DNA from: Erythrobacter colymbi
GTDB taxonomy: Bacteria > Pseudomonadota > Alphaproteobacteria > Sphingomonadales > Sphingomonadaceae
Assembly: GCF_002155685.1 (NCBI RefSeq)
Contig: NZ_MUYK01000002.1
Coordinates: 639,288-703,287 of the forward strand
Length of the DNA stretch: 64,000 nt
Direction of reading: 5' to 3'
Every line of letters starts with the position of its first letter. The first letter of the stretch is position 1. The notes under the pieces are model-generated. The model made no database searches and had not been told where the DNA came from. It saw only the letters and a list, made by a program, of their open reading frames with translations. The position numbers were made by a program, and so were the translations under genes. This document shows, piece by piece, positions 31,015 to 39,702 of the stretch.

Positions 31015-32871
31015 TCAAGCGGCGCGGTTAAGGTATTCCATCAAGGGCGCGCGCACCGTCTGGTGCTCGACACCCTTCGACAGGCGCAGCACGGCGGCGT
31101 CGATATCGGGGCCGTCGAGGTCGATCAGCGTCGCAATGGCGGCGTTGGCGATGATCTTGGAGCGCATTCCCTCGTCGCCGGTCCAGCAATAGGTCGCCGC
31201 GCTTAGTGCGGTGAGCTCCAGCGCGGTGATCGCCCGCGCGCGGTCGGGCATCAGCGCGACCAGCCACAGGGCACCGCGCAGGAACTCCTCGTTCTCCACG
31301 CTGAGGCGCATCCACGAGGACATGGTCTCGTAGGTGCTGTGGCCATTCTCGTGCTTGTACGAGGGATTGCTCAGCCCCAGAACGCCCGTCGTGGCGCTAC
31401 GGTTCTTGTACATGTGATCGTCGAGTCGCACGAGCCGCGGCTGGAAATCGGCGCACAGACCGTGATCGCCACCGCTTGCGACGCAGATCGCCACCGCGCG
31501 GCCGAGCGCGCGGATATCGTGGGCGTGGGCCTGCGGCCAATCGGGGTGCTTCTTCTCCAGCCGGTCGATAGCGGCGGCAAAGCGCTCGCCATTGACCGTG
31601 TCGGTAAAGCCCTGCCGTCCGAGCACAGGACTGTGGAACAGCGCCAGCCAGTCGTGCAGCCGCGCCTCGACCTCGCCGATGCCGATAGGCTTGCACAGCG
31701 CCAGCGCCTCTTTCTGCCACGACTTCACCGCGCGCGGGGCGCGGCGCTGGGTGATGAGATGTTCGACCAGCGCGGTCCACGCCGGGTTCTCGAGATCAGC
31801 CAGCACGTCGAGCCCCGGAATCTGGTCGCTCTTCCAGCGGTAGCGCGAATGCGCCTCGGCCAGAGGAAGCATCTGCGGCAGGCGGCGATAGGCCGCAGGG
31901 TCGGCCCAGCCGTTGCGCTTGCCGTTGTCGGCCTTGAGGGAATCGACCGGCTGCCCGCCCGCCTTCCAGCGTTGCAGGCTCGGCTCCACGCTGCCGCAGG
32001 CGGGCCATTCGGCGGCGAAGGCGGCTTCGGAGCTGGCCCAGGCCGCCCGGGTGCCGCCCTTGGTCTCGCGCCGGATCTGGTCGAGCGCGGTGGTCACCTC
32101 GGCCAGCAGATCGGCCCAGAACTGCGCATTGGGGCGCTCGCGCGGCTCGATCGCGTGCGGGTTCTCCGCCCCCTCGCATCGCTGCATCAGCAGCTCGGTG
32201 CCGCTGACCTCGACCCCCGCGAGCTTTTCCAGCCGCTCGGCGCGCTGGATCATCTTCTTGGTGTTCGCCTTGCGATAGGAGCCAGTGGCGCGGATATCCG
32301 CCGCCATCGCGCCGATCGCCTCGCAATCGCCGCTGGTGAGGTAGCCGCCCTGCCTGATCGCCTCGCCGATCAGCTTCAGCAGCTTGCCGAGCTGGTGCTC
32401 GGAATAGGACTCCTTGCGATAGGTCGGGCAGTCGAGCAGGTGGCGCAGCAGCGCGGGCAGGTGTTCCTTGTCCACCGCGATCTCGTGGCCCCACACGGTG
32501 CTGTAGCCGTTATAGGCCGAGGTCGTTTCGAGCGAGCTTTCGCGAACCCAGCCGTAGACACCGTTGCGCCCCACCAGATCGACCAGCAACTCGGCGCGTT
32601 CCTCGGGCGAGAGCGCAGCCATGTGCTTGGTCGCGCGGTAGGATTCGTAGCCGTGGCGCGAGGCCAGCTCGGTCTCGACCGCACGCATATGCCGCGCAAA
32701 GGGGGAGTTATCCGAGGAAGCACCGGGCTGGCCGCGTCCGAACAGCCGCTCGCGCAGCGGCGGGGCGGCGGGTGCGGACGGGGCCGAGGGTGCGGGCGTT
32801 TGCCCCGCAGTCTTGCGTCCAAAACCGGCGTTCTGCCGGAACCTGCCAAACCCCGATCCCATGAAACTCAT
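31015..32871 (-). CDS. Large uncharacterised protein beside the M48/helicase pair
   Basis: 618 residues of no family I recognise. A Gly/Pro/Ala-rich N-terminus (1-50) precedes a largely alpha-helical, charged, soluble protein; no signal, membrane segment or nucleotide-binding motif is seen. The stretch LGLSNPSYKHENGHSTYETM near residue 495 includes an H-x3-H arrangement but is not a known zinc site. It converges with the helicase gene, the two stops lying 9 bases apart, and its composition matches its neighbours. It could be a third part of the M48/helicase module, although convergent orientation argues against co-transcription. Confidence 0.75.
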   Translation of the reverse strand: MSFMGSGFGRFRQNAGFGRKTAGQTPAPSAPSAPAAPPLRERLFGRGQPGASSDNSPFARHMRAVETELASRHGYESYRATKHMAALSPEERAELLVDLVGRNGVYGWVRESSLETTSAYNGYSTVWGHEIAVDKEHLPALLRHLLDCPTYRKESYSEHQLGKLLKLIGEAIRQGGYLTSGDCEAIGAMAADIRATGSYRKANTKKMIQRAERLEKLAGVEVSGTELLMQRCEGAENPHAIEPRERPNAQFWADLLAEVTTALDQIRRETKGGTRAAWASSEAAFAAEWPACGSVEPSLQRWKAGGQPVDSLKADNGKRNGWADPAAYRRLPQMLPLAEAHSRYRWKSDQIPGLDVLADLENPAWTALVEHLITQRRAPRAVKSWQKEALALCKPIGIGEVEARLHDWLALFHSPVLGRQGFTDTVNGERFAAAIDRLEKKHPDWPQAHAHDIRALGRAVAICVASGGDHGLCADFQPRLVRLDDHMYKNRSATTGVLGLSNPSYKHENGHSTYETMSSWMRLSVENEEFLRGALWLVALMPDRARAITALELTALSAATYCWTGDEGMRSKIIANAAIATLIDLDGPDIDAAVLRLSKGVEHQTVRAPLMEYLNRAA

Positions 32872-32950
32872 TGGCCGCTACCCCCACACGCGATGGCTTT
32901 AGAACCAAAGACCTAGTGCGAAGGGATTGAAAAGCCATGAAGGCGGTCAG

Positions 32951-33700
32951 TCAGGCCGTGATCCGGTGGGCCGCGAGACGCTCGTAGTAAGGAAGCGCCT
33001 CGTCCGCGATGCGCTGGAGGTGGTCGGGCAGCGACGGCAATCCGGCAGCCGCAGGCGGCGAAAAGCCGGTGCTCTGCTCAACCGAGGCGTACCACGCCGG
33101 GGCCCACACGCCGTCGCTGCCCCTGCGTCCCTTGGGCCAGCTCAGCATGGCGCTGTCGAAGGGGATCCGCAGTGCGGCGCACAGCTTGCCCAGCACGGCT
33201 GCGGGATCGCGCAGCAGCGCGTCACTATCGACCACCGGCGGGGCTTCGCCGGCGTTATCGGCAAACCGGTCGAACAATTCCACCTGACGCACGAGGCCGA
33301 TGTCGGACAGGGCCACCTCCACGCGCTTGGCGACATAGGAGGCGAGCACGCGGGCCGGCGCGCGGATCAGGAAAGCGTGGCGGAAACCCCCCATCCAGTC
33401 GAGACCGAAGCCCGGCAGCATGTGATGGGTCATGTGCTTCTGATACCAGACCGGCGCATCCCCGACCCCGCCTCCGCTCCCCGGTGGCGGACCGGCCAGG
33501 TGCGCGGCGACATCGCGCCAATCGGTCGGCTGCGACCGGAGCACCTCGTCCCGCATCGGGTGATCGAGCCCGGTCTCGGCCAGATAGGCGGCATAGAACG
33601 GCTCGTCGCTGACCACGCAATCCGCGCGGTTCTCGAAGGCGCGCATCATCGCGGTCGAGAGGTTGCGCGGGCCTGACCACATGGCGATCCGGATCGTCAT
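32951..33700 (-). CDS. Sulfotransferase-like protein
   Basis: 249 residues. The N-terminal MWSGPRNLSTAMMRAFENR is the 5'-phosphosulfate-binding P-loop form of the branched-chain aminotransferase-associated sulfotransferase family, and FLIRAPARVLASY is the 3'-phosphate-binding motif. The predicted donor is PAPS; the acceptor is unknown. The start overlaps the stop of the class IV aminotransferase-like gene (ATGA), a pairing known for this sulfotransferase group. Confidence 0.88.
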   Translation of the reverse strand: MTIRIAMWSGPRNLSTAMMRAFENRADCVVSDEPFYAAYLAETGLDHPMRDEVLRSQPTDWRDVAAHLAGPPPGSGGGVGDAPVWYQKHMTHHMLPGFGLDWMGGFRHAFLIRAPARVLASYVAKRVEVALSDIGLVRQVELFDRFADNAGEAPPVVDSDALLRDPAAVLGKLCAALRIPFDSAMLSWPKGRRGSDGVWAPAWYASVEQSTGFSPPAAAGLPSLPDHLQRIADEALPYYERLAAHRITA

Positions 33701-34611
33701 CGTGCTGCGTGCTCCTTCGCATAGGCATCCTTGAGCGCTTCATAGGCCTGCGTAAGAGCGATCGTCACGGGCCCGGGTGTCGACGGCAGAGCGCGGCCAT
33801 CGATGGCGCCGGCGGGCGTGATCCCGCCCATCGTGCCGGTCACGAAGACCTCGTCCGCGGCGAGCAGGTGCTCGGGTGCCCAATCGCCCTGCTGCAACGG
33901 GGCGACGCCCTCGCGGCACAGGGCGATGACGTTGCCCCGCGTGATCCCGTTGAAGCAGAAGTCGTCGCGCGAGGTGAAGACCGTCCCGCCCTTCACCCAG
34001 AAGAGGTTGGTCGCATTGCAGCTGGCCACGAAGCCGCGATGGTCCAGCATGATCGCCTCGTCGGCTCCCGTGTCGATCACATCGAGCAGCGCGCGGATGT
34101 AGTTGACGCGGCTGTGGGTGTTGAGATGCATGTCGAAGATCTCGGGCGGCGATGTCCGGATCGTCGACATCGCCAGCGCGAGCGGACGCGCCTCGGCGGA
34201 GCGCCGCTTGAACTCGGCCGTGACCGCGATCGTGGGCGGACCCAGAGCGAAGCGGGGATCCTGGTTGATCGTCGACTTGCGCCCCCGCGTCACCATCAGC
34301 CGCAGATGCGCGCCGTCCTCCATGCTATTGGCGCGCAGCAGATCGTGGAGGCTGGCACTCAAGGCCTCGCGGGTCATCCCGATATCGATGCGCAGCGCCG
34401 CCGCCCCGCGATAGAGCCGGTCCAGATGCGCCTCGAGAAACAGCAGCGCGCCCTTGTGCAGGCGCAGCCCTTCCCAGACCCCGTCCCCCAGCCCGAAGCC
34501 GGCATCGAACAGCGAGACTTGCGCTTGCTCCGCCGGGACGAGCGCACCGTCGAGCAGCACCATTAAGGCGCTGTTCCGGGAATCCGGGGTGAAGTCCTGA
34601 CTGCCCGCCAT
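33697..34611 (-). CDS. Class IV aminotransferase-like protein lacking the PLP lysine
   Basis: 304 residues with the overall pattern of branched-chain or D-amino-acid aminotransferases: FGLGDGVWEGLR, DEAIMLDHRGFVASCNATNLF, GITRGNVI, ADEVFVTGTMGGITPAG. The segment where the PLP-binding lysine should be reads HLNTHSRVNYIRAL, and no lysine occurs between about residue 135 and the WVKGG segment. The enzyme may therefore not be a normal transaminase. A GAGAGGG ribosome-binding site precedes the ATG. It is the first gene of a two-gene operon with the sulfotransferase. Confidence 0.88.
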   Translation of the reverse strand: MAGSQDFTPDSRNSALMVLLDGALVPAEQAQVSLFDAGFGLGDGVWEGLRLHKGALLFLEAHLDRLYRGAAALRIDIGMTREALSASLHDLLRANSMEDGAHLRLMVTRGRKSTINQDPRFALGPPTIAVTAEFKRRSAEARPLALAMSTIRTSPPEIFDMHLNTHSRVNYIRALLDVIDTGADEAIMLDHRGFVASCNATNLFWVKGGTVFTSRDDFCFNGITRGNVIALCREGVAPLQQGDWAPEHLLAADEVFVTGTMGGITPAGAIDGRALPSTPGPVTIALTQAYEALKDAYAKEHAAR

Positions 34612-34690
34612 GCCTGCCCTCTCTCGCGCGTTCCTTGGCCGGGCCTATCGGACAATCGCGCGGCGAACAACCCGGCGCGCCTTGGCCCGC

Positions 34691-34726
34691 TTGACAGTAA
34701 ACTTATGCAAGCTATCGGTTGCATAA
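34691..34726 (+). promoter_or_regulatory. Promoter -35 and operator dyad of the carotenoid oxygenase gene
   Basis: TTGACA at 34691-34696 is a consensus -35 element; a weak -10, TATCGG, follows after 16 bases. Overlapping it is a perfect dyad TTATGCAA-N8-TTGCATAA (34703-34726), a typical binding site for a dimeric repressor. The oxygenase ATG is 23 bases further on with GGAGG in between. The regulator is not identified; the double-HxlR protein at 37.2 kb is a candidate only by proximity. Confidence 0.6.
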
Positions 34727-34748
34727 ATTTACTCACTGGAGGCACGTC

Positions 34749-36203
34749 ATGGCTCGCTTGGTCAACCGCATCACCTCGACGATCGAACCAAACGACCACC
34801 CCTATCTCAACGGTGCCTGGACCCCGAACTACGACGAGTATGATGCGGACGACATGGAGGTGATCGGGACGATCCCGGAGGATCTCGACGGCATCTACGT
34901 GCGCAACACCGAGAACCCGGTGCACCGGCCCATCGGCCGCTATCACCCCTTCGATGGCGACGGGATGCTCCACATGATGCAGTTCTCGAACGGGAAGGCG
35001 GAATACAAGAACCGCTTCATCCGCACCAAGGGCTTCGAGGCCGAAGCCGAAGCCGGCCGGGCGCTATGGGCGGGCTTCACCGAGCAGCCGGTCAAGTCCA
35101 AGCGCCCCGGCATCGGGATCGGCTCGCATATGCGCGACAGTTCCTCGACCGACGTTCTGGTGCGCGGGGGCAAGATCCTCTCGACCTTCTGGCAGTGCGG
35201 TGACGGCTACCTGCTCGATCCCGCCAGCCTCGACACGCTGGGCATCGAACCCTGGACGCCGCCCGAAGGCCTTTCGGCCCACCCCAAGCTGGATCACAAG
35301 ACCGGCGAGCTGATGTTCTTCAACTACGGCGACAAGGCCCCGCACATGCATTACGGCGTGGTCGGGCCGGACAATGTCCTGAAGCACTACATTCCGATTG
35401 ACCTGCCGGGCACGCGCCTGCCGCATGACATGGCGATTTCCGACAACTATTCGATCCTCAACGATTTTCCGCTCTTCCCCATTCCCGCAGCGCTCGAAAA
35501 CGGCTTCTTCATTCCGCAATTCGACCGGAGCATGAAGACGCGCTTCGCGGTGCTGCCGCGCTATGGATCGCCCGAGGACATCATGTGGTTCGAGGCCGAG
35601 CCGACCTATGTGCTGCACTGGACCAATTGCTGGGAAGACGGGGACGAGGTGGTGCTCGAGGGCTATCACCAGAAGAACCCCTTCCCCCCGCCGATCGAGA
35701 ACATGCCCGACAGCTACAAGCTCATCGGCGCGGGGCTCGATCTGCATTCGCTGCGCCCGCATCTCCATCGCTACCGCTTCAATCTCAAGACCGGCGAGAC
35801 GCTGGAGGAGCGCGTGTGCGATGAAGAGCACGTCGAGTTCGGCAATATCAACCCGCGCTACTATGGCCGCGAGCACCGCTATGTTTACAGCGCCCATGGA
35901 GAGAAGGGCTGGTTCCTGTTCAACGGCCTGGTCAAGCACGACCTGAAGCAGCGCAACGCGCAAAAGGTGATGTTCGGCGAGGGCCGCTTCGGATCGGAAG
36001 CACCCTTCGTGCCCCGCAAGGGCGCCACGGCCGAGGATGACGGCTATCTGGTGAGCTTCGTGACCGACATGGTGCTCGACCGCTCCGAATGCGTGGTCTT
36101 CGATGCCGCGCACCTCGAACGAGAGCCGGTGTGCCGCATCATCCTGCCGCATCGCATCTGCAGCGGAACGCACGCCACCTGGGCGGATGCCTCGGAGCTC
36201 TAG
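34749..36203 (+). CDS. Carotenoid oxygenase (RPE65/CCD family)
   Basis: 484-residue non-haem iron dioxygenase, beta-propeller fold. The four iron-binding histidines are visible as His178 (SAHPKLD), His226 (LPHDMAI), His290 (VLHWTNCWE) and His475 (SGTHATW). It cleaves a double bond of a carotenoid, stilbene or lignin-type aromatic; in sphingomonads lignostilbene-type cleavage is common. No signal peptide, so cytoplasmic or membrane-associated. ATG 34749 has GGAGG 7 bases upstream. A palindromic operator lies in the promoter. It looks monocistronic. Confidence 0.95.
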   Translation: MARLVNRITSTIEPNDHPYLNGAWTPNYDEYDADDMEVIGTIPEDLDGIYVRNTENPVHRPIGRYHPFDGDGMLHMMQFSNGKAEYKNRFIRTKGFEAEAEAGRALWAGFTEQPVKSKRPGIGIGSHMRDSSSTDVLVRGGKILSTFWQCGDGYLLDPASLDTLGIEPWTPPEGLSAHPKLDHKTGELMFFNYGDKAPHMHYGVVGPDNVLKHYIPIDLPGTRLPHDMAISDNYSILNDFPLFPIPAALENGFFIPQFDRSMKTRFAVLPRYGSPEDIMWFEAEPTYVLHWTNCWEDGDEVVLEGYHQKNPFPPPIENMPDSYKLIGAGLDLHSLRPHLHRYRFNLKTGETLEERVCDEEHVEFGNINPRYYGREHRYVYSAHGEKGWFLFNGLVKHDLKQRNAQKVMFGEGRFGSEAPFVPRKGATAEDDGYLVSFVTDMVLDRSECVVFDAAHLEREPVCRIILPHRICSGTHATWADASEL

Positions 36204-36333
36204 GGCGGCCGCCGTCATACCCGGTAACCCCGCGATTGCATCGCGATGAGGAAATCCGCCGTAACCGGGCTTGCGGGGATCACGCTTCCGCGACAGGCAC
36301 GCAGGATTGCAGCTTCGTGACAGGGACAAGAAC
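36204..36333 (+). other. Gap between carotenoid oxygenase and DUF1295 genes
   Basis: 130 bases without a gene. It holds a small dyad GCGAT-TGC-ATCGC (about 36232-36247) and, around it, CCCGGT and ACCGGG, which can pair as an outer stem of 6 bp. Together these could form a weak terminator for the oxygenase transcript. No clear promoter was identified. Confidence 0.35.
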
Positions 36334-37230
36334 ATGACGACTTCCGGCCGGGTGGCCAAAGGCCTGACGATAACCGTGGTTGCTGCGGGGATCGGTCTCG
36401 GATTTGCCTGGCTCGCCGGGCAGGGCGGCAAGTCGGCCTTCGGCTACCCCGTCTCCGTTATCTGTGCCGCCCTTGCTTTTGCGGTGAACTGGATCGCCTT
36501 CGTCCCGGCGGCCATCGCGCGGACGGAGAAATATTACGACCTGATGGGGTCGTTCACCTTCCTCTCGATCATCACGCTCGCCTGCATCCTGTCCGCCCCG
36601 CTCGACGTGCGGGCTATGGTTGCCGCTGCGATGGTGACCGTGTGGACGTCGCGCCTCGGGCTGTTCCTGTTCCGCCGGATCGGAGCGGCCGGCGGGATCG
36701 ACGGGCGGTTCGACGCGATCAAGACCAATCCGCCGCGTTTCCTCGTCACATGGACCTTGCAGGCCGTGTGGGCGATCGTCACCGCTTCGGCCGCGATCGT
36801 CATCATCTCCGCGCGCGACCGCGTGCCGCTCGACCTGTTCTTCTGGGCGGGTGCGGCCATCTGGGCAGGCGCCTTCGCGATCGAGGTGATCGCCGACCGG
36901 CAGAAGGCTGTCTTCCGCGCCGACCCTGCCAATCGCGGCCGCTTCATTACCACCGGCCTGTGGTCATGGTCGCAACACCCCAACTATTTCGGGGAGATCA
37001 TGATGTGGACCGGCATGGCGATCATGGCCCTGCCGCTGTTGTCGGGTTCGTCCTTTGTCGTGTTCCTGTCCCCGCTGCTGATCTTCCTCCTGCTGACGCG
37101 GGTCAGCGGGATCAATCTGCTCGACGCCGCGGGCGAGGCGAAGTGGGGCGATGATCCGGCCTACCGCGCCTACCGCGCGCGGACATCTGTGCTGATCCCC
37201 CGCCCCCCGAAGCCCATCCCGTCGGCCTGA
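36334..37230 (+). CDS. DUF1295 / steroid 5-alpha-reductase-like membrane protein
   Basis: 298 residues from ATG 36334, with about seven to eight membrane helices. The C-terminal GLWSWSQHPNYFGEIMMWTG is the family signature of DUF1295 proteins related to steroid 5-alpha-reductases and isoprenylcysteine methyltransferases, and DPAYRAYRARTSVLIP closes the domain. It probably acts in the inner membrane on a lipid substrate with NADPH; the substrate is unknown. Position between a carotenoid oxygenase and a regulator suggests isoprenoid or lipid chemistry, which is inference. Confidence 0.9.
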   Translation: MTTSGRVAKGLTITVVAAGIGLGFAWLAGQGGKSAFGYPVSVICAALAFAVNWIAFVPAAIARTEKYYDLMGSFTFLSIITLACILSAPLDVRAMVAAAMVTVWTSRLGLFLFRRIGAAGGIDGRFDAIKTNPPRFLVTWTLQAVWAIVTASAAIVIISARDRVPLDLFFWAGAAIWAGAFAIEVIADRQKAVFRADPANRGRFITTGLWSWSQHPNYFGEIMMWTGMAIMALPLLSGSSFVVFLSPLLIFLLLTRVSGINLLDAAGEAKWGDDPAYRAYRARTSVLIPRPPKPIPSA

Positions 37231-37240
37231 TCGTGCCGCC

Positions 37241-38215
37241 ATGCCCCAGCCGTTCACCCGCACCGCACCGCAACCGGGCCTGATCCGCAGCTGCTCGATC
37301 TGGCGTGCGCTGGAGGAACTGGGCGACTTCCCCACGCTCCTGATCCTCGAGGCGATCTGGCTGGGCGACAACCGCTTCGAGGCGATCTGCACGCGCACAT
37401 CGCTGACACGTCCGCTGATATCGGGGCGGCTCAAATCGCTCGAGTCCCAGGGCTACATCCGCCGGTCGGTCTATTGCGAGCGTCCCGTGCGGCACGAATT
37501 CGTGCTCGAACAGAAGGGCATCGACCTGTTCCCGGTGACGATGATGCTGCTGTTCTGGGAACGCAAATGGTCATCGCGCCGCCATGCCCTCGCAATCGGC
37601 ATCACGCACAGCGCCTGCGGCCATGAAACGACGCCCGTGCCGCGCTGCCGGAGTTGCGGCGGGGCTGTGCGGGCCGAGGACATCGACTGGCAGGAAGGCC
37701 CGGGCCTCGGCTGGATCGTTCCGCATCACACCCGCCGCCGCCAGCAGCGCGACCGCACGGTTATCGCCGAGAGCGCGATGCTGTTCGTGGAAGCGGCCGA
37801 GATCCTCGGCGACCGCTGGTCGGGCCTTGCGCTGCGTTCGGTCTTCACCGGGCTCCACAGGTTCGACGAGATCCAGGCCGACAGTGCGATGGCATCGAAC
37901 ATCCTCTCCGACCGGCTCGGCTGGCTGGTCGAGCGCGGGATGCTGAAAGCGCGGCGCTACCAGACCCGGCCCGACCGCTACGGCTATTACCCCACTGCCA
38001 AGTCGCTCGATTATCTGCCGATCCTGCTGATGCTCCAACTCTGGGGGGATCGACATTTCGGGTCGGCCAATGGGCCGCCCGTGCTTCTGAAGCACCGCCC
38101 CTGCGGCGGCGCGCTCGAACTGGTGGCGGGCTGCGGTGCGTGCGAGGGTGAATTGACGGTCGGCACCGTGCAGCTTGTGCGGGGGCATGCGCCAGTGGAA
38201 GCGGCGCCCGGCTGA
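37241..38215 (+). CDS. Double HxlR-type winged-helix regulator
   Basis: 324 residues holding two HxlR domains. The first is about 15-110 (SIWRALEELGDFPTLLILEA ... LISGRLKSLESQGYIRR) and the second about 180-280 (AEILGDRWSGLALRSVFTGL ... LSDRLGWLVERGML). Each domain is followed by a short Cys motif: CGHETTPVPRCRSCGG and CGGALELVAGCGAC, possible zinc ribbons. Single-domain HxlR proteins bind as dimers, so the tandem form may be a pseudo-dimer. It starts 10 bases after the DUF1295 stop, hence the same operon. Confidence 0.9.
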   Translation: MPQPFTRTAPQPGLIRSCSIWRALEELGDFPTLLILEAIWLGDNRFEAICTRTSLTRPLISGRLKSLESQGYIRRSVYCERPVRHEFVLEQKGIDLFPVTMMLLFWERKWSSRRHALAIGITHSACGHETTPVPRCRSCGGAVRAEDIDWQEGPGLGWIVPHHTRRRQQRDRTVIAESAMLFVEAAEILGDRWSGLALRSVFTGLHRFDEIQADSAMASNILSDRLGWLVERGMLKARRYQTRPDRYGYYPTAKSLDYLPILLMLQLWGDRHFGSANGPPVLLKHRPCGGALELVAGCGACEGELTVGTVQLVRGHAPVEAAPG

Positions 38216-38235
38216 CACAATCCGGAACCGTTCGC

Positions 38236-38667
38236 TCACCCGGCGTCGGAGGGAGACGCCTCCTCCCCGGCCGGGGCATCGGCAATGGTGAAGCTCGTGT
38301 ATGTGCTGGTCGAGGATGCCGTGCTGTCGGTGAGATCCGTCACCGAGGCGCTGATGTCGATCAGATAGGTGCCGGGCAGGCTGACGGCTTCGGGCAGGCT
38401 GAGGACGAAGACATCCCCCTTGCGCTCCTCGCCGCCTTCCATCGCGTCATGCAGCACCAGACGGCGCTGGTCCGGCGTGATGACGGCAACGGATACCAGA
38501 TCGGCCTCGGCCTTGAAGATCAGCGTGATCTCGCCAAGCGGGGCTTCGATCTTGGCCTGGTCGGGCGGGAAGGTGGCCACCAGTTCGGGCGCGGGCAGTT
38601 CGGCCAAGGCGGGAGCGGCGACCAGCGCGGTTACAAATGCGGCTGCCAGCAGGCGGATGATGTGCAT
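38236..38667 (-). CDS. CopC-like periplasmic copper-resistance protein
   Basis: 143 residues from ATG 38667 (AAAGGA upstream). Signal peptide of about 22 residues ending ALA before ELPAPEL, then a CopC beta-barrel (SAS-like ATFPPDQAKIEAPLGEITLI and SLPGTYLIDISASVTD). The mature N-terminus lacks the usual His of a Cu(II) site and starts with acidic ELPAPE, so copper binding is not secured. No CopD partner is adjacent. It converges with the double-HxlR gene. Confidence 0.8.
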   Translation of the reverse strand: MHIIRLLAAAFVTALVAAPALAELPAPELVATFPPDQAKIEAPLGEITLIFKAEADLVSVAVITPDQRRLVLHDAMEGGEERKGDVFVLSLPEAVSLPGTYLIDISASVTDLTDSTASSTSTYTSFTIADAPAGEEASPSDAG

Positions 38668-38822
38668 GGCGGGTGTCCTTTGCAGGCGGGAAAAGGCGGG
38701 AGCGCGCGTTCTGCTGCGCTCCCGCAAGTGTCGCACGGGGCACGGGTCGCAATGGGCCCCATGGACCTGTTCCGGTCGCCGCCTGTCAGATGCGGCGACC
38801 GGTCAAGTTCCTGACGCGGCTG

Positions 38823-39656
38823 TCAGCAGCCGGCGGCCTTTTTCTTCTTCTTGCCGAGCCCGCCGAGCATTCCGCCCAGCGCCGCCCCGGCCTCGCCGCC
38901 GACCGCACCGCCGATCGCCGCGCCCGTCGCCGAGCCGTTGCCCGTGGGGCACTGCGCGGTCTGGGTGGTGGCCGCAGCCTGATCGCCGGAGGCCGCGGTA
39001 GACGCTTGACCGCTAGCCTGCGGTGCGCTCGCTGCGGAGAACAGGGCCACGATCCCGGGGGTGTTCTCATAGTCGGCGCCCTGCGGCGAGGTGCCGCCAT
39101 TGGACAGGACATAGAGGTTGTTCACATCGGCCACTGCGGTGTTCTCGGCCTCCGAGCGCGACAGCTTGTGGAGCCGCGAGGTGCAGTAGACGCCCCATTC
39201 GTCGACCTCGTCTGCCGCGCAGGCGGTACCCTTCTTCAGGCGCGAGGCAGGGGCCTTGTCCTGATAGGGGCTGACGCAGGAGGTGATGTCGTTCTGGTCA
39301 GTCCAGTAGCCGACCGGACAGCGATCCATCCGGTTCGCCTTCTTGATCGAACCATAGGTGGGCGGGGTGTAGACCGCGCCGTCGGGCTTGTCGGTGCAAT
39401 AGCCGAAGTCCGACCGATAGCCCGATGCGCACGGTCCATTCTTGACATAGACTGCCGGGGCATCGCTGCCGGGATAGCAGATATTGGGGTTGGGTGTGGC
39501 GCGCGCAGCCGGACTGCCCTGGCTGTAGCCGGACGGACAGGCGCTGCCGACGCGGGTGATCGGCCCGACCGTTCCCTGCGCTAGCGCGGGGCTGGCAAAG
39601 GGAATGGCCGTGAGCGCCATCGCCGCACCGGCGGCAAGGGTGGTGAACATCTTCAT
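38823..39656 (-). CDS. Secreted Cys-rich protein with glycine-zipper tail
   Basis: 277 residues from ATG 39656 (CTGGAG upstream). Signal peptide of 26 residues ending SPALA before QGTVGP. The mature part has regularly spaced cysteines in short repeats (SACPSGYSQGSP, GPCASGYRSDFGYC, DRCPVGYWTD) and ends with a Gly-zipper (SATGAAIGGAVGGEAGAALG) followed by poly-Lys and a terminal Cys. It is probably periplasmic or outer membrane associated; no known family. The smaller gene 47 bases upstream encodes a protein of the same style. Confidence 0.78.
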   Translation of the reverse strand: MKMFTTLAAGAAMALTAIPFASPALAQGTVGPITRVGSACPSGYSQGSPAARATPNPNICYPGSDAPAVYVKNGPCASGYRSDFGYCTDKPDGAVYTPPTYGSIKKANRMDRCPVGYWTDQNDITSCVSPYQDKAPASRLKKGTACAADEVDEWGVYCTSRLHKLSRSEAENTAVADVNNLYVLSNGGTSPQGADYENTPGIVALFSAASAPQASGQASTAASGDQAAATTQTAQCPTGNGSATGAAIGGAVGGEAGAALGGMLGGLGKKKKKAAGC

Positions 39657-39702
39657 GGTGCGAAACTCCAGAAAGGTCGCGAATAATCGGGTCGGGGCCA
39701 GA

